A DNA stretch of 28,964 nt from NCBI GenBank assembly GCA_031289995.1, contig JAITOI010000064.1, positions 1 through 28,964 of the forward strand, given 5' to 3'. Positions 1 to 10,664 of this stretch are shown one piece after another. Each line of letters starts with the position of its first letter. Position 1 is the first letter of the stretch. Position numbers and translations under genes: made by a program. The notes beneath the pieces are model-generated. The model saw nothing but the letters and a program-made list of their open reading frames with translations. It was not told the origin of the DNA and did no database searches. Source of the stretch: Prevotellaceae bacterium. Its GTDB lineage: Bacteria; Bacteroidota; Bacteroidia; Bacteroidales; UBA932.

Positions 1-96
1 TAAAATGAAATTTATTTTAGTAGCTAAGCGGCGCTTGGGCATAGAGAAATCGGCTTTTAGGGGTGTTTTAAATCATTATAATTAAAATCTACAGCA

Positions 97-309
97 ATGA
101 CATTAGTTCAAATGAAAGAAGCAATGAGCGACGTGCTTTTCCCTTGCACGCTTGAGGAGCTGAACGACCAGCTTGGAAAACAGGGTATATCTGAAGATAT
201 AATTTCAGATATACTAAGCCGCGTTGAGGGGCAAGAAGAAGTTGAGGAGGACGATTTTTTCGAGCTCGGCGAGCCGTACCTTGACGGCGAAGATTTGTAT
301 GAGAATTAG
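97..309 (+). CDS. Small acidic hypothetical protein (70 aa)
   Basis: This 70-residue open frame starts at an ATG and ends at TAG. The product is strongly acidic in its second half (EEVEEDDFFELGEPY) and has no signal peptide or membrane segment. The first half looks helical, with a pattern FPCTLEEL followed by GISEDIISDIL. That pattern resembles the short helical DUF2795-type proteins, but I make this comparison from memory and hold it loosely. A second ATG lies five codons in and could be the true start. No Shine-Dalgarno or phylum-type promoter is obvious in the 96 bases upstream. It is the only + strand gene before the minus-strand rpoC block and converges on it. I infer a real gene from its low-complexity-free composition and its position outside any other coding region; its function is unknown. 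Confidence 0.55.
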   Translation: MTLVQMKEAMSDVLFPCTLEELNDQLGKQGISEDIISDILSRVEGQEEVEEDDFFELGEPYLDGEDLYEN

Positions 310-594
310 TCCTGTTCAAACTGGGTTTTACCCAATGTCGTTAAGTTAAGGGGCAGACGCGGCGCAATTTTTCTAAGGATACCTTAGTTCAGCTGCGCTC
401 ACTAACCTTAGTCGCCACGTATGCACGTTAGCGGTCTTTGCGCACGGAACACAGCCCTCATTCGGGGCACAAGCAACACCCGTGCGCACGGCAGGACGAT
501 TGGAATAGCATCTCAAAAAAAGTTTTAGCCTGCGCCTACCTCATCGCATCCTATAAGCATCATTGTCCCCATTGTCCCTATTGTCCCATTAACA
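310..594. other. Intergenic stretch with inverted repeats, no gene seen
   Basis: No credible gene is visible between the small + strand gene and the rpoC terminator. The stretch holds several inverted repeats. There is a small one at 373-387 (CTAAGG, ATA, CCTTAG). A larger one at 440-487 has GCGCACGG pairing with CCGTGCGC and encloses a second short stem at 454-468 (GCCC with GGGC). The base composition is GC-rich for an intergenic region of this genome. The long + strand open frame that begins here and runs through rpoC is an antisense shadow. Confidence 0.5.
562..588. repeat. Three tandem 9-bp ATTGTCCCN units
   Basis: Three consecutive 9-bp units, ATTGTCCCC, ATTGTCCCT and ATTGTCCCA, lie just beyond the rpoC terminator. 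They differ only at the last base. They belong with the other short-period repeats found in the intergenic DNA of this window. Confidence 0.8.
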
Positions 595-622
595 AAGAGG
601 CCAGACTCCCGTCCGGCCTCTT
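595..622 (-). terminator. Hairpin terminator of the rpoBC transcript
   Basis: Read on the minus strand, the sequence forms a 12-bp stem (AAGAGGCCGGAC with GTCTGGCCTCTT, one G-U pair) closed by a GGGA loop. It begins 17 bases past the rpoC stop and is followed by TGTTAATG, so the T-tract is weak. The strength of the stem and its position directly after rpoC make a transcription terminator or 3'-end stabilising hairpin the best reading. Confidence 0.8.
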
Positions 623-638
623 CAAATCTTCAAATAAC

Positions 639-3600
639 CTAATACTCCATCACCTGCCCCTGCTGCCTCTTCTTAGAAGACGCTATCCTCTGCATATCCT
701 CCGCAGAGCCAACAATCAGCCGGTTAAAGTCGCGAAGCCCGGTGCCCGCAGGTATCATGTGGCCGCAGATAACGTTCTCCTTCAACCCCTCCAGCGTATC
801 AACCTTGCCCTTGATGGCGGCCTCGTTGAGCACCTTAGTAGTTTCCTGGAACGAGGCGGCGGACATAAAGCTACGTATTTGCAGCGCGGCGCGGGTGATA
901 CCCTGCAGCACCTGCGAGGACGTCGCCGGTCGCGCATCGCGAACCTTAATCGACCTGTGCCGCTTGCGCCTAAGCATCGAATTTTCGTCGCGCAGGCGGC
1001 GGGCCGACACAATGTCATACTTGCTAAACTCCGTCGATTCGCCCGCATCCTCCACCACCTTCTTGTCAAAAATCTCGTCGTTAACCCGCATAAACTCCCA
1101 CTTATCCACCATCTCGCGCTCGAGGAAGCGGGTATCGCCCGGGTCAACAATCTCAACCTTGCGCATCATCTGGCGAACAATCACCTCGAAGTGCTTATCG
1201 TTGATTTTCACGCCCTGCAAGCGGTACACCTCCTGCACCTCGTTGACGATGTACTCCTGCACCTTGGTGGGGCCGAGCACCTTAAGAATGTCGTCGGGGG
1301 TAATGGAGCCTTCGGACAGCGGCATGCCGGCGCGTACAAAGTCGTTTTCCTGCACCAGCAGCTGCTTAGAGCGGTGCACGGCGTACAGCCGGCTTTCGCC
1401 CGTCTTGGACGTTACGGAGAGCATAATGTTATTACGCTTCAGCTCGCCGATATGCACCTCACCGTCAATTTCCGACACCACAGCGGGGTTGCTCGGGTTA
1501 CGCGCCTCAAAAAGCTCCGTTACGCGGGGCAAACCGCCGGTGATATCGCCAGCCTTGCCAGCCGCACGCGGGATTTTCACCAGCACGTCGCCCACCTTAA
1601 TCGGCTGGCCATCCTCAACCGCCATGTGAGCGCCCACCGGCAGGTTATACGACTTAATCTCCTCGCCCGCCTTATCCACAATCTTTACCAGCGGAATCAT
1701 GGCGGCTTTCTCGTAGGCAATCACCTTTTCGCTGAAGCCGGTTTGGTCGTCAATCTCCTCCTTGTAGGTGGTGTCCTTCTTGAAGTTAACAAACTCCACC
1801 TTGCCCGCCTGCTCCGACACGATGACGGCGTTGTACGGATCCCACTCGCAAATCCTATCGCCCTTTTTGACCACCACGCCGCTCTTGAAGAACAGCGTAG
1901 CGCCGTAGGGCACCGGATGGGTGTAGAGCTGGGCGCCGGTGTTCTTGTCGTAGATAAACATTTCGGCCATACGCCCCACAACCACCTCCACCGCCTTGTT
2001 GCCCTTGCTGTCGGGCGCCTTATCGATGGTGCGCAGCTCATCAATTTTGAGGATACCGTCGTAGCGGGCGGTAATGGTCGAGTCGCTGGTTACGTTGCCT
2101 GCCGTACCGCCCACGTGGAAGGTGCGCAGCGTCAGCTGAGTGCCGGGTTCGCCGATAGACTGCGCAGCGATAACGCCCACAGCCTCCCCCTTTTGCACCA
2201 TGCGACCGGTGGCCAAATTACGCCCGTAGCACTTGGAGCACACGCCTTTTTTCGACTCGCAGGTCAGCACCGAGCGGATTTCCACCTGCTCAATGGGCGA
2301 ATCCTCAATGTGTCGGGCAATTTCTTCAGTAATCTCCTCGCCCGCCTTCACAATAATTTTGTTCGTAATGGGGTGAACCACATCCTGCACCGAGGTACGG
2401 CCAAGTATACGCTCGCCGAGCGAAACCACCACCTCCTCGTTATTCTTAATGGCCGAAGCCAAAAGGCCGCGCAGCGTACCGCAGTCCTCCTCGTTAATAA
2501 TCACGTCGTGCGAAACGTCCACCAGGCGGCGCGTCAGGTAGCCCGCGTCGGCAGTCTTCAGCGCCGTATCGGCCAAACCTTTACGGGCACCGTGCGTCGA
2601 AATGAAGTACTCCAGCACCGACAGCCCCTCCTTGAAGTTCGACAGAATCGGGTTCTCAATGATTTGTCCACCCTCAGCGCCCGATTTTTGGGGCTTGGCC
2701 ATCAGGCCGCGCATACCCGACAGCTGGCGAATCTGCTCCTTCGAGCCGCGAGCGCCGGAGTCAAGCATCATATACACCGAGTTGAAGCCCTGCCGGTCAG
2801 CGGCCACCTGCTTCATCAGCTCCTTGGTGAGCTTGGCGTTAACCGTTGTCCACACGTCAATTACTTGGTTGTAGCGCTCGTTGTTGGTGATGAAGCCCAT
2901 GCTGTAGTTGCCCTCAATCTCAGCAACTTGCTCGTAGCCGTTCTCCACAAACTTTTGCTTTTCGGCGGGGATAATCACGTCCTCAAGGTTGAACGACAAA
3001 CCGCCGCGGAACGCCATTTGGTAGCCCAAATCCTTGATATCGTCGAGGAAGGCGGCGGTGGTGGCAATGTTCGTTTCCTTGATGATGCGGCCAATGATGT
3101 CGCGCAGCGATTTTTTGGTCAGCAGCTCGTTCACAAAGCCCACCTCCTTAGGTACGCACTGGTTAAAAATAATACGTCCCACGGTGGTTTCCACCATCTT
3201 ATGCTTATATTCTTTGTCCGCCTTGTCCCAAATCAGCATACGCACCTTCACCAGCGAGTGCAGGTCAACAGCCTTTTCGTTGTAGGCGATGAGCACCTCT
3301 TCGGTGCCGTAAAACTTTAATCCTTCGCCCTTTGCGTTCTTGCGCTCCTTGGTGATGTAGTACAGGCCAAGCACCATATCCTGCGAGGGAACCGTGATGG
3401 GCGCTCCGTTGGCGGGGTTTAAGATGTTGTGCGAGCCAAGCATCAGCAGCTGAGCTTCGAGGATGGCAGCGTTGCCAAGCGGCAGATGCACAGCCATTTG
3501 GTCGCCGTCAAAGTCAGCGTTGAACGCAGTGCACGACAGCGGATGCAGCTGAATAGCCTTGCCCTCAATTAGGCGGGGTTGAAAGGCCTGAATACCCAGC

Positions 3601-4925
3601 CTATGCAGCGTTGGCGCACGGTTCAGCAGCACCGGATGCCCCTTCATCACGTTTTCGAGAATGTCGTAAATAACAGGGTCTTTGCGGTCAACTATTTTCT
3701 TTGCCGACTTCACCGTCTTTACAATGCCACGCTCTATCAGCTTCCTAATAATAAACGGCTTGTACAGCTCTGCAGCCATTTCCTTCGGAAGCCCGCACTC
3801 GTGCATTTTAAGCTCCGGGCCAACCACAATCACCGAGCGTGCCGAAAAGTCCACGCGCTTACCCAGCAAGTTCTGGCGGAAACGGCCTTGCTTTCCCTTC
3901 AGGCTATCGCTCAACGATTTGAGCGAGCGGTTCGACTCCGTTTTCACGGCATTCGACTTGCGCGAATTATCAAACAGCGAGTCAACAGCCTCCTGTAGCA
4001 TACGCTTTTCGTTACGCAAAATCACGTCAGGAGCGTTGATTTCCATCAGCTTCTTGAGGCGGTTGTTGCGTATTATCACGCGGCGATACAGCTCGTTAAG
4101 GTCGGAAGTGGCAAAGCGACCGCCATCCAGCGGAACCAGCGGGCGCAAGTCCGGCGGAATTACCGGCAACATATTCATTATCATCCACTCCGGCTTGTTC
4201 ACCTCTTTCGAGTCGAGGAACGACTCCACCTCCTGCAACCGCTTCAGGGCGTCAGCCTTGCGCTGCTGCGATTTTTCGGTCTCGGCGGCGTACTTCAGCT
4301 CCTTCGACAGCGTGTTCAGGTCTATCCGCTGCAGCATCTTGTAAAGCACCTCAGCACCCATACCGACAATGAACTTGTTCGGGTCGGCATCGTCCAACCT
4401 GTCATTGTCTTTGGGCAGATGCTCTGTGATTTCGAGGTAGCGCTCCTCGTCGAGCAGCTCGTTCGGCTCGCAGAACTGCGACATCGAGCCGGGCTGCACC
4501 ACAATGTAGCGCTCGTAGTAGATTATCATATCCAGCTTTTTCGTGGGAACCCCCAGCAGGCAGCCAATTTTGTTTGGCAGCGAGCGGAAGTACCACACGT
4601 GAGCCACCGGCACCACCAGCTTGATGTGCCCCATGCGCTCGCGGCGAACCTTTTTCTCCGTAACTTCAACTCCGCAGCGGTCGCACGTAATGCCCTTATA
4701 GCGAATACGTTTGTACTTCCCGCAGTGGCACTCGTAGTCCTTTATAGGGCCAAAAATGCGCTCGCAAAACAGCCCATCCCGTTCCGGCTTGTACGTCCGG
4801 TAGTTGATGGTTTCGGGGCGAGTTATCTCGCCGTGCGACTGCGACAAAATCTGCTCAGGCGAAGCAAGGCTAATGCTTATCTGGTTGAAGTTGCTCTTGA
4901 GCTTGCTTATTTCTTTCTTTACCAT
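639..4925 (-). CDS. rpoC: DNA-directed RNA polymerase subunit beta'
   Basis: The product is the beta' subunit of RNA polymerase, which carries the catalytic magnesium site. The frame gives 1428 residues from the chosen ATG, the usual size in Bacteroidota. Near the N-terminus four cysteines (C66, C68, C81, C84) form the first zinc site. The catalytic motif NADFDGD lies at residues 469-475, with aspartates 471, 473 and 475. The second zinc site is C815, C889, C896 and C899. The frame is open 14 codons further upstream, but I chose the internal ATG (MVKKEISK) because AGAGAGGAA precedes it at good spacing and the extension has no family support. It follows rpoB after a 51-base gap and is surely co-transcribed with it. 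A strong hairpin lies 17 bases past the stop. Confidence 0.98.
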   Translation of the reverse strand: MVKKEISKLKSNFNQISISLASPEQILSQSHGEITRPETINYRTYKPERDGLFCERIFGPIKDYECHCGKYKRIRYKGITCDRCGVEVTEKKVRRERMGHIKLVVPVAHVWYFRSLPNKIGCLLGVPTKKLDMIIYYERYIVVQPGSMSQFCEPNELLDEERYLEITEHLPKDNDRLDDADPNKFIVGMGAEVLYKMLQRIDLNTLSKELKYAAETEKSQQRKADALKRLQEVESFLDSKEVNKPEWMIMNMLPVIPPDLRPLVPLDGGRFATSDLNELYRRVIIRNNRLKKLMEINAPDVILRNEKRMLQEAVDSLFDNSRKSNAVKTESNRSLKSLSDSLKGKQGRFRQNLLGKRVDFSARSVIVVGPELKMHECGLPKEMAAELYKPFIIRKLIERGIVKTVKSAKKIVDRKDPVIYDILENVMKGHPVLLNRAPTLHRLGIQAFQPRLIEGKAIQLHPLSCTAFNADFDGDQMAVHLPLGNAAILEAQLLMLGSHNILNPANGAPITVPSQDMVLGLYYITKERKNAKGEGLKFYGTEEVLIAYNEKAVDLHSLVKVRMLIWDKADKEYKHKMVETTVGRIIFNQCVPKEVGFVNELLTKKSLRDIIGRIIKETNIATTAAFLDDIKDLGYQMAFRGGLSFNLEDVIIPAEKQKFVENGYEQVAEIEGNYSMGFITNNERYNQVIDVWTTVNAKLTKELMKQVAADRQGFNSVYMMLDSGARGSKEQIRQLSGMRGLMAKPQKSGAEGGQIIENPILSNFKEGLSVLEYFISTHGARKGLADTALKTADAGYLTRRLVDVSHDVIINEEDCGTLRGLLASAIKNNEEVVVSLGERILGRTSVQDVVHPITNKIIVKAGEEITEEIARHIEDSPIEQVEIRSVLTCESKKGVCSKCYGRNLATGRMVQKGEAVGVIAAQSIGEPGTQLTLRTFHVGGTAGNVTSDSTITARYDGILKIDELRTIDKAPDSKGNKAVEVVVGRMAEMFIYDKNTGAQLYTHPVPYGATLFFKSGVVVKKGDRICEWDPYNAVIVSEQAGKVEFVNFKKDTTYKEEIDDQTGFSEKVIAYEKAAMIPLVKIVDKAGEEIKSYNLPVGAHMAVEDGQPIKVGDVLVKIPRAAGKAGDITGGLPRVTELFEARNPSNPAVVSEIDGEVHIGELKRNNIMLSVTSKTGESRLYAVHRSKQLLVQENDFVRAGMPLSEGSITPDDILKVLGPTKVQEYIVNEVQEVYRLQGVKINDKHFEVIVRQMMRKVEIVDPGDTRFLEREMVDKWEFMRVNDEIFDKKVVEDAGESTEFSKYDIVSARRLRDENSMLRRKRHRSIKVRDARPATSSQVLQGITRAALQIRSFMSAASFQETTKVLNEAAIKGKVDTLEGLKENVICGHMIPAGTGLRDFNRLIVGSAEDMQRIASSKKRQQGQVMEY

Positions 4926-4976
4926 AGTTATTCCTCTCTTTTTTCTTATGATTATGCAGTGTGTCAAATGGTTGGA

Positions 4977-7900
4977 TTACTCCAAACCGATGTTTAGGCC
5001 AAGGCCGCGCAGCTCGTGTAGCAGCACGTTGAGCGATTCGGGTGAGCCAGGAATGGGCATCGAATCGCCCTTCACAATGGCCTCGTAGGTCTTCGAGCGG
5101 CCTACCACGTCGTCCGACTTCACGGTCAAGATTTCTTGCAAAATGTTGGCAGCGCCGAAGGCTTCGAGCGCCCACACCTCCATCTCGCCGAAACGCTGAC
5201 CACCAAACTGCGCCTTACCGCCCAGAGGTTGCTGGGTGATAAGCGAGTAGGGGCCAATGGAGCGGGCATGCATCTTGTCGTCAACCATGTGGCCGAGCTT
5301 AATCATGTAAATCACGCCCACAGTGGCCGGTTGGTCAAACAGCTCGCCGGTGCCGCCGTCGCGCAGGTAGGTCTTACCGTAGCGTGGCACGCCTGCAGCA
5401 TCGGTATACTTGTTGAGGTCTTCGAGCTGCGCACCGTCAAAAATCGGCGTGGCAAACTTCAGCCCCAGCTGCTTACCGGCCCAGCCCAGCACCGTTTCGT
5501 AAATCTGACCAAGGTTCATTCGCGAAGGCACGCCCAACGGGTTGAGAACGATGTCCACCGTGGTACCATCTTCGAGGAATGGCATATCCTCATCGCGCAC
5601 CACGCGGGCTACAATACCCTTGTTGCCGTGACGTCCTGCCATTTTGTCGCCTACAGTAATTTTACGCTTTTTGGCAATGTAAACCTTTGCCATTTGCATA
5701 ATGCCCGAAGGTAGCTCGTCGCCAATCGACAAGTTATACTTCTTGCGCTTATCCTCGGCATCAATCTCCTTATTTTTGATTACATAGTTATTAATCAGGC
5801 GACTAATGAGCTGGTTTTTATCCTTGTCGGTAGTCCAGCGGATGGCATTCACCTCGGTGTAGTTAATATCCGTCAGCAGCTGCTTGGTGAGCTTCACTCC
5901 CTTTGGAATTATCTCTGCACCAAGGTAATCCGTAACTCCTTGCGAAGTTTTTCCGTTCACCAGCGAGAACAATTTTTCCACCAGCTTCTCTTTCAGCGCT
6001 GCTTCACGCTCCGCCTTGTCGGCCTCCATCTTTTTAAGCACCTCTTTTTCCTGCGTTTTGGACTTTTTGTCATCCTTCATCACGTGAGCAAACAGGCGTT
6101 TTTCCACCACCGTGCCGTGCAGCGAGGGCGAGGCTTTAAGCGACGCATCTTTCACATCACCAGCCTTTTCACCAAATATCGCGCGGAGCAATTTTTCCTC
6201 CGGCGAAGGATCGCTTTCGCCCTTCGGCGTAATTTTGCCAATGAGAATATCGCCAGGCTTCACGGCCGCGCCAATACGGATAATGCCGTTTTCGTCGAGG
6301 TTGCGCGTGGCATCCTCGCTCACGTTGGGAATATCGCTGGTAAGCTCCTCCATGCCGCGCTTGGTTTCGCGCACCTCCATAATGTACTCCTCAATGTGGA
6401 TGGATGTCAGAATATCCTCGCGCACAATGCGTTCCGATAGCACAATGGCATCCTCAAAGTTGTAACCCTTCCATGGCATAAACGCCACCTTGAGGTTACG
6501 CCCCAGCGCCAGCTCGCCGCCTTGCGTGGAGTAGCCTTCGGTCATCAGCTCGCCGCGCTTCACACGCTGACCCTTACGCACCACAGGCCGCAGGTTGATA
6601 CAGGTGTTCTGGTTGGTTTTCTGATATTTAGGAAGCTTGTGTATTTTCAAATCCGACTCAAACGAGGTAAATATCTCTTCCTCAGTGTAGTCGTAGCGAA
6701 CGTATATTTCGCAGGCATCCACAAACTCCACCACGCCGTCGCGCTCGGCAACAATCTGGGTACGGCTATCGCGCACAACCTCAGCCTCCAAGCCGGTGCC
6801 CACAATGGGCGCCTCGGGGCGAACCAGCGGCACGGCCTGACGCATCATGTTGGCGCCCATCAAAGCGCGGTTAGCATCGTCCTTTTCGAGGAACGGTATC
6901 AGCGAGGCCGCAATGGACGCAATCTGGTTGGGGGCAACGTCCATCATATCTATCTTACTCGGCTCAACCACAGGGAAATCCGCCTCCTGACGGCACTTCA
7001 CGCGCTCGCCCACAAAGCTGCCGTCTTTGTCGAGGTTCGAATTGGCCTGAGCTATAATCATACTCTCCTCATCCTCAGCGCTCACGTACACCACCTCATT
7101 GTTTTTGAGGTTCACCTTGCCGCTGTTCACCTTGCGGTAGGGCGTTTCGATAAAGCCAAGACCGTTAATGCGGGCATAAACGCAGAGCGACGAAATCAGG
7201 CCAATGTTCGGGCCTTCAGGCGTTTCAATGGGGCACAAGCGGCCGTAGTGCGTATAGTGCACGTCGCGCACCTCAAAACCTGCACGCTCGCGGCTCAAAC
7301 CGCCAGGGCCTAAGGCCGATAGGCGGCGCTTATGCGTAATTTCGGCCAGCAGGTTAGTCTGGTCCATAAACTGCGACAGCTGGTTGGTGCCAAAAAACGA
7401 GTTGATGACCGAGGCCAGCGCCTTCGCATTTATCAAATCCGTCGGCGTAAACACCTCGTTATCACGCACGTTCATACGTTCGCGAATGGTACGCGACATG
7501 CGCGCCAAGCCCACGCCAAACTGGTTGGCAAGCTGCTCACCCACAGTACGTACACGGCGGTTGCTCAGGTGGTCAATGTCGTCCACGTCAGCCTTCGAGT
7601 TGGCCAGCTGAATGAGGTGCGTAATGATGGCTATAATGTCCTCACGTGTAAGCACTTTCACGTCGGCACGGGGCAAATCCTTGCCCATATCCTTGAACAC
7701 GTCAGCCAGCCTCGTGTTAATGCGGTAACGCCCCACATTACCAAGGTCATAGCGCTTTTCGGAGAAAAACATTTTCTCAATCGCATCGCGGGCAACCGTA
7801 TCGTCAGGCGGTTCTGCCCCGCGCAGCTGACGGTAGATGTAGTTAATTGCCTCTTTTTCAGAGTTACACGGGTCTTTTTGCAGGGTGGCCTGAATGAACG

Positions 7901-8828
7901 AATGCTCGCTCGAATCCTGCCCGTCCTTTTCGAGCCAAATGGACTTCACGCCCAGCTCAATAATGGTGTTAACATGCTCTTTTTCAAGCGTTGCACCACG
8001 CTTGATGACCTCGGTATGGCGCTCCACTGTCAGCAGCTCGCCAGTGTCCTCGTCGGGGTAGTCTTCTGTCCACGATTTGAGCACGTTAGCAGCCAACTTA
8101 CGGCCAACGCACTTCGTCAGATCAACCTTGTTCACCTTAATCTCGTCGCCAAGGTCAAATATCTCAAGTATATCTTTATCAGCGCCGTAGCCAATTGCGC
8201 GAAGTAACGTGGTTACCGGCAACTTTTTCTTTCTATCAATGTAGGCATACATAGCGCCGTTGGTGTCGGTAACGAACTCCACCCACGACCCCTTGAAAGG
8301 TATGATTCGCGCCGAGTAAAGCTTGTTAATGCCGTTGGCGTGCAGGCTTTGCCCAAAAAACACGCCGGGCGAGCGGTGCAGCTGCGACACCACCACGCGC
8401 TCCGCACCGTTGATGACAAACGTACCGCGAGGCGTCATGTACGGCACCGTGCCAAGGAAAACGTCCTGTATTACAGTGTCGAAATCCTCATGTTCGGGGT
8501 CGGTGCAGTATAGCTTCAGCTTCGCTTTGAGAGGCACGCTATAGGTCAACCCTCGCTCCAAACACTCATCAATGGTGTAGCGCGATGGGTCAACAAAATA
8601 GTCAACAAACTCCAGCACGTAGTTGTTGCGGGAGTCGCTTATGGGAAAATTTTCTTTAAAAACTTTAAACAACCCTTCGGACTTCCTGTTTTCAGGTGCC
8701 GTGCTGAGCTGAAAAAAATCTTGAAACGATTTTAGCTGAACATCCAGAAAATCAGGATGTACGAACTGATTTTTGACGGTCGCAAAACTAACGCGCTCGC
8801 CAGCTTTGTTTTGAGAGGACATTGACAT
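4977..8828 (-). CDS. rpoB: DNA-directed RNA polymerase subunit beta
   Basis: The product is the beta subunit of RNA polymerase, 1283 residues long, close to the Bacteroides type. It begins [15 protein letters not shown]; an alternative ATG lies two codons in. Recognisable family blocks are [11 protein letters not shown], the rifampicin region around residues 484-508 ([10 protein letters not shown] then [13 protein letters not shown]), [14 protein letters not shown] text ([15 protein letters not shown]) and [11 protein letters not shown] near residue 1065. The key rifampicin-contact residues are present: D489, H499 and S504 match E. coli D516, H526 and S531. At residue 493, matching E. coli P520, this protein has Leu where Pro is usual. 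The gene lies 113 bases after rplL, with a long hairpin in the gap, and 51 bases before rpoC. Confidence 0.98.
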   Translation of the reverse strand: MSMSSQNKAGERVSFATVKNQFVHPDFLDVQLKSFQDFFQLSTAPENRKSEGLFKVFKENFPISDSRNNYVLEFVDYFVDPSRYTIDECLERGLTYSVPLKAKLKLYCTDPEHEDFDTVIQDVFLGTVPYMTPRGTFVINGAERVVVSQLHRSPGVFFGQSLHANGINKLYSARIIPFKGSWVEFVTDTNGAMYAYIDRKKKLPVTTLLRAIGYGADKDILEIFDLGDEIKVNKVDLTKCVGRKLAANVLKSWTEDYPDEDTGELLTVERHTEVIKRGATLEKEHVNTIIELGVKSIWLEKDGQDSSEHSFIQATLQKDPCNSEKEAINYIYRQLRGAEPPDDTVARDAIEKMFFSEKRYDLGNVGRYRINTRLADVFKDMGKDLPRADVKVLTREDIIAIITHLIQLANSKADVDDIDHLSNRRVRTVGEQLANQFGVGLARMSRTIRERMNVRDNEVFTPTDLINAKALASVINSFFGTNQLSQFMDQTNLLAEITHKRRLSALGPGGLSRERAGFEVRDVHYTHYGRLCPIETPEGPNIGLISSLCVYARINGLGFIETPYRKVNSGKVNLKNNEVVYVSAEDEESMIIAQANSNLDKDGSFVGERVKCRQEADFPVVEPSKIDMMDVAPNQIASIAASLIPFLEKDDANRALMGANMMRQAVPLVRPEAPIVGTGLEAEVVRDSRTQIVAERDGVVEFVDACEIYVRYDYTEEEIFTSFESDLKIHKLPKYQKTNQNTCINLRPVVRKGQRVKRGELMTEGYSTQGGELALGRNLKVAFMPWKGYNFEDAIVLSERIVREDILTSIHIEEYIMEVRETKRGMEELTSDIPNVSEDATRNLDENGIIRIGAAVKPGDILIGKITPKGESDPSPEEKLLRAIFGEKAGDVKDASLKASPSLHGTVVEKRLFAHVMKDDKKSKTQEKEVLKKMEADKAEREAALKEKLVEKLFSLVNGKTSQGVTDYLGAEIIPKGVKLTKQLLTDINYTEVNAIRWTTDKDKNQLISRLINNYVIKNKEIDAEDKRKKYNLSIGDELPSGIMQMAKVYIAKKRKITVGDKMAGRHGNKGIVARVVRDEDMPFLEDGTTVDIVLNPLGVPSRMNLGQIYETVLGWAGKQLGLKFATPIFDGAQLEDLNKYTDAAGVPRYGKTYLRDGGTGELFDQPATVGVIYMIKLGHMVDDKMHARSIGPYSLITQQPLGGKAQFGGQRFGEMEVWALEAFGAANILQEILTVKSDDVVGRSKTYEAIVKGDSMPIPGSPESLNVLLHELRGLGLNIGLE

Positions 8829-8882
8829 TGATTAAATATGTGATGTTGAGTACAAAAAAACCTTAGTCTTATATGGCAGTTA

Positions 8883-8918
8883 AGGCTTAGAACCCTGCTT
8901 ACACAGGGTCCTAAACCT
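8883..8918 (-). promoter_or_regulatory. Long hairpin in the rplL-rpoB gap
   Basis: On the minus strand a 15-bp stem with two G-U pairs (AGGTTTAGGACCCTG with CAGGGTTCTAAGCCT) closes on a 6-base loop. It lies 23 bases after the rplL stop and 54 bases before the rpoB start. No T-run follows, so it is not a classic terminator. The E. coli rplL-rpoB gap contains an attenuator and an RNase III processing site, and I infer that this hairpin plays a comparable role in setting the ratio of ribosomal protein to polymerase output. Confidence 0.7.
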
Positions 8919-8941
8919 AAACGCTTGGCAATCAGCGAGAT

Positions 8942-9313
8942 TTACTTAATCTCTACGTCTGCACCAGCATCCTCGAGTTGCTTCTTCATAGCTTCGGCAT
9001 CTGCCTTCGACACCTTTTCTTTGATTGGCTTCGGGGCAGCGTCCACCAAGTCTTTCGCTTCCTTGAGACCCAGCGAGGTGATTTCCTTAACCACCTTCAC
9101 TACCTGCAACTTGCTGGCACCAGGGCCTTTGAGGATTACGTCAAACTCCGTTTGCTCCTCAACAGCGGCAGCAGCGGCAGCAGGAGCAGCCACAGCCACA
9201 GCAGCGGCAGCAGGCTCAATGCCATACTCTTCTTTCAAAATCTTTGCCAGCTCGCTCACCTCTTTAACGGTAAGACTTACAAGCTCTTCAGCTAATTTTT
9301 TTACGTCAGCCAT
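8942..9313 (-). CDS. rplL: 50S ribosomal protein L7/L12
   Basis: The 123-residue product is the acidic stalk protein of the large ribosomal subunit, which recruits translational GTPases such as EF-Tu and EF-G. The N-terminal dimerisation helices (about 1-32) are followed by an Ala-rich flexible hinge (about 35-52). The C-terminal factor-binding domain contains the conserved block [20 protein letters not shown]. Length and order are standard for the family. It lies downstream of rplJ, whose product L10 anchors L7/L12 dimers on the ribosome. The 93-base gap to rplJ is longer than the others in this group and contains a small hairpin. The ATG is preceded by an A-rich stretch, without a clear Shine-Dalgarno. 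Confidence 0.97.
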   Translation of the reverse strand: MADVKKLAEELVSLTVKEVSELAKILKEEYGIEPAAAAVAVAAPAAAAAAVEEQTEFDVILKGPGASKLQVVKVVKEITSLGLKEAKDLVDAAPKPIKEKVSKADAEAMKKQLEDAGADVEIK

Positions 9314-9349
9314 TTTTTATGTTTTTTTTTAGTTTTGTTGACTAATGGT

Positions 9350-9378
9350 GCTTGTCCTATTTCTACGGCCGGACAAGC
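9350..9378 (-). promoter_or_regulatory. Small hairpin in the rplJ-rplL gap
   Basis: An 8-bp perfect stem (GCTTGTCC with GGACAAGC) encloses a 13-base loop in the gap between rplJ and rplL. It could influence the separate, higher expression of L7/L12 by RNA processing or translational coupling. This role is inferred from position only. Confidence 0.4.
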
Positions 9379-9406
9379 GTTAGGCGCTTTCGTTTTGTTA
9401 CTACTG

Positions 9407-9931
9407 TTAGGCTGCTTGGCGCTCTTCGAGCGTTTTCATCAGGCCGGCAAGCGTGTGTGCGCCCGATTGCAGCGCCGACACCACGTTATTGACAGGCGAT
9501 TGCAGCATGGCTACCACGTCGGCCACCAGCTCGTTGCGGCTCTTGATGTTCACCAGCTCGTCCAGCAGGTTGTCGCCCACGTAGAGCGACTCTTGCAGGT
9601 AAGCGGCTTTGAGCACTGGCTTGTCGCTCGTGGCGCGAAACTCCTTAATGAGCTTGGCTGGCACGTTGGCCACCTCGGTAAACATCATCGAAGTTGAGCC
9701 TTTGAGCGTGCTGAAAATGTCGGTCTCGGCAAAATTCAGCTTCTCCAGAGCCTTTTTCAGCAAGGTGTTTTTCACCACCACCAGCTTGACTTGCTTTTCG
9801 AAGCACTTCCTCCTCAGCTTCGACGTCGCCTTAGCGTTGAGCGTGGCGATATCGACGAGGTAAAAGTTGGGAGTACGCTGTAGCTGTTCAGCTAACCGTT
9901 CAATAATAACGCTTTTTTCTTCCTTTTTCAT
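9407..9931 (-). CDS. rplJ: 50S ribosomal protein L10
   Basis: The 174-residue product is L10, the base of the ribosomal stalk that binds 23S rRNA and carries L7/L12 dimers on its C-terminal helix. The N-terminal block MKKEEKSVIIERLAEQL and the central VVKNTLLKKALEK segment match the family, and the C-terminal helix ends HTLAGLMKTLEERQAA. Length is typical. The gene starts only 13 bases after rplA, so translational coupling is likely. There is therefore no long L10-binding leader of the E. coli kind directly upstream; any autoregulatory site would have to lie elsewhere. Confidence 0.97.
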   Translation of the reverse strand: MKKEEKSVIIERLAEQLQRTPNFYLVDIATLNAKATSKLRRKCFEKQVKLVVVKNTLLKKALEKLNFAETDIFSTLKGSTSMMFTEVANVPAKLIKEFRATSDKPVLKAAYLQESLYVGDNLLDELVNIKSRNELVADVVAMLQSPVNNVVSALQSGAHTLAGLMKTLEERQAA

Positions 9932-9944
9932 TGCTTAATTGCTA

Positions 9945-10643
9945 CTACGATTTAACTTCCTCAACCGACTTGGGGTCAATAGCCAAGCCGGGGCTCATGG
10001 TAGATGAAATGGCGATGCCTCTGAGGTAGGTTCCCTTTGCCGAAGTGGGCTTGAGCTTGATGATTGTGCGAATCAGCTCCTGCGCATTTTCGATAATTTT
10101 TTCGGGGGGAAACGACACCTTGCCTATGGCAGCGTGTACTATCCCCGCCTTGTCCACCTTAAAGTCGATTTTACCGGCCTTCACCTCCTGCACTGCCTTG
10201 CCCACCTCCATTGTAACCGTACCGGTTTTGGGGTTAGGCATCAGGCCGCGCGGGCCGAGAATTTTACCCAGCGCTCCGATTTTGGCCATCACGCTTGGCA
10301 TGGTAATAATCACATCCACATCTGTCCATCCACCTTTAATCTTTTCTACGTAGTCGTCCAATCCAATGTGGTCTGCGCCAGCAGCTTGCGCCTCGGCTTC
10401 CCTGTCGGGCGTACACATCACCAGCACACGCACGTTTTTACCCGTGCCGTGCGGCAATGCCACCACGCCGCGAACCATCTGGTTGGATTTTTTAGGGTCA
10501 ACGCCTAAGCGCACGGCCAATTCAACCGAAGCGTCAAACTTCGTGAAGGACGTATCCTTCAGCAGCTTGGCGGCCTCGCTAAGCTTGTACTGTTTGCCCG
10601 GTTCAACCTTTGACAAAACGACCTTTCTGTTTTTTGTTACCAT
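9945..10643 (-). CDS. rplA: 50S ribosomal protein L1
   Basis: The 232-residue product is L1, which forms the mobile stalk near the ribosomal E site and in many bacteria represses its own operon by binding the mRNA. The family signature appears as [17 protein letters not shown] in the middle of the protein. It is followed by the usual [20 protein letters not shown] segment. Length matches the family. It lies 21 bases after rplK and 13 bases before rplJ. I did not identify a clear L1-binding mRNA mimic in the 93-base rplK leader. Confidence 0.97.
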   Translation of the reverse strand: MVTKNRKVVLSKVEPGKQYKLSEAAKLLKDTSFTKFDASVELAVRLGVDPKKSNQMVRGVVALPHGTGKNVRVLVMCTPDREAEAQAAGADHIGLDDYVEKIKGGWTDVDVIITMPSVMAKIGALGKILGPRGLMPNPKTGTVTMEVGKAVQEVKAGKIDFKVDKAGIVHAAIGKVSFPPEKIIENAQELIRTIIKLKPTSAKGTYLRGIAISSTMSPGLAIDPKSVEEVKS

Positions 10644-10664
10644 TTCCTGATAGATTTTTTTAGT

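Noticed and set aside
438..3320. A 960-codon + strand open frame overlapping rpoC
   Set aside because: It is antisense to unmistakable rpoC motifs, is rich in His, Arg and Leu as expected of a reverse-frame shadow, and matches no family.
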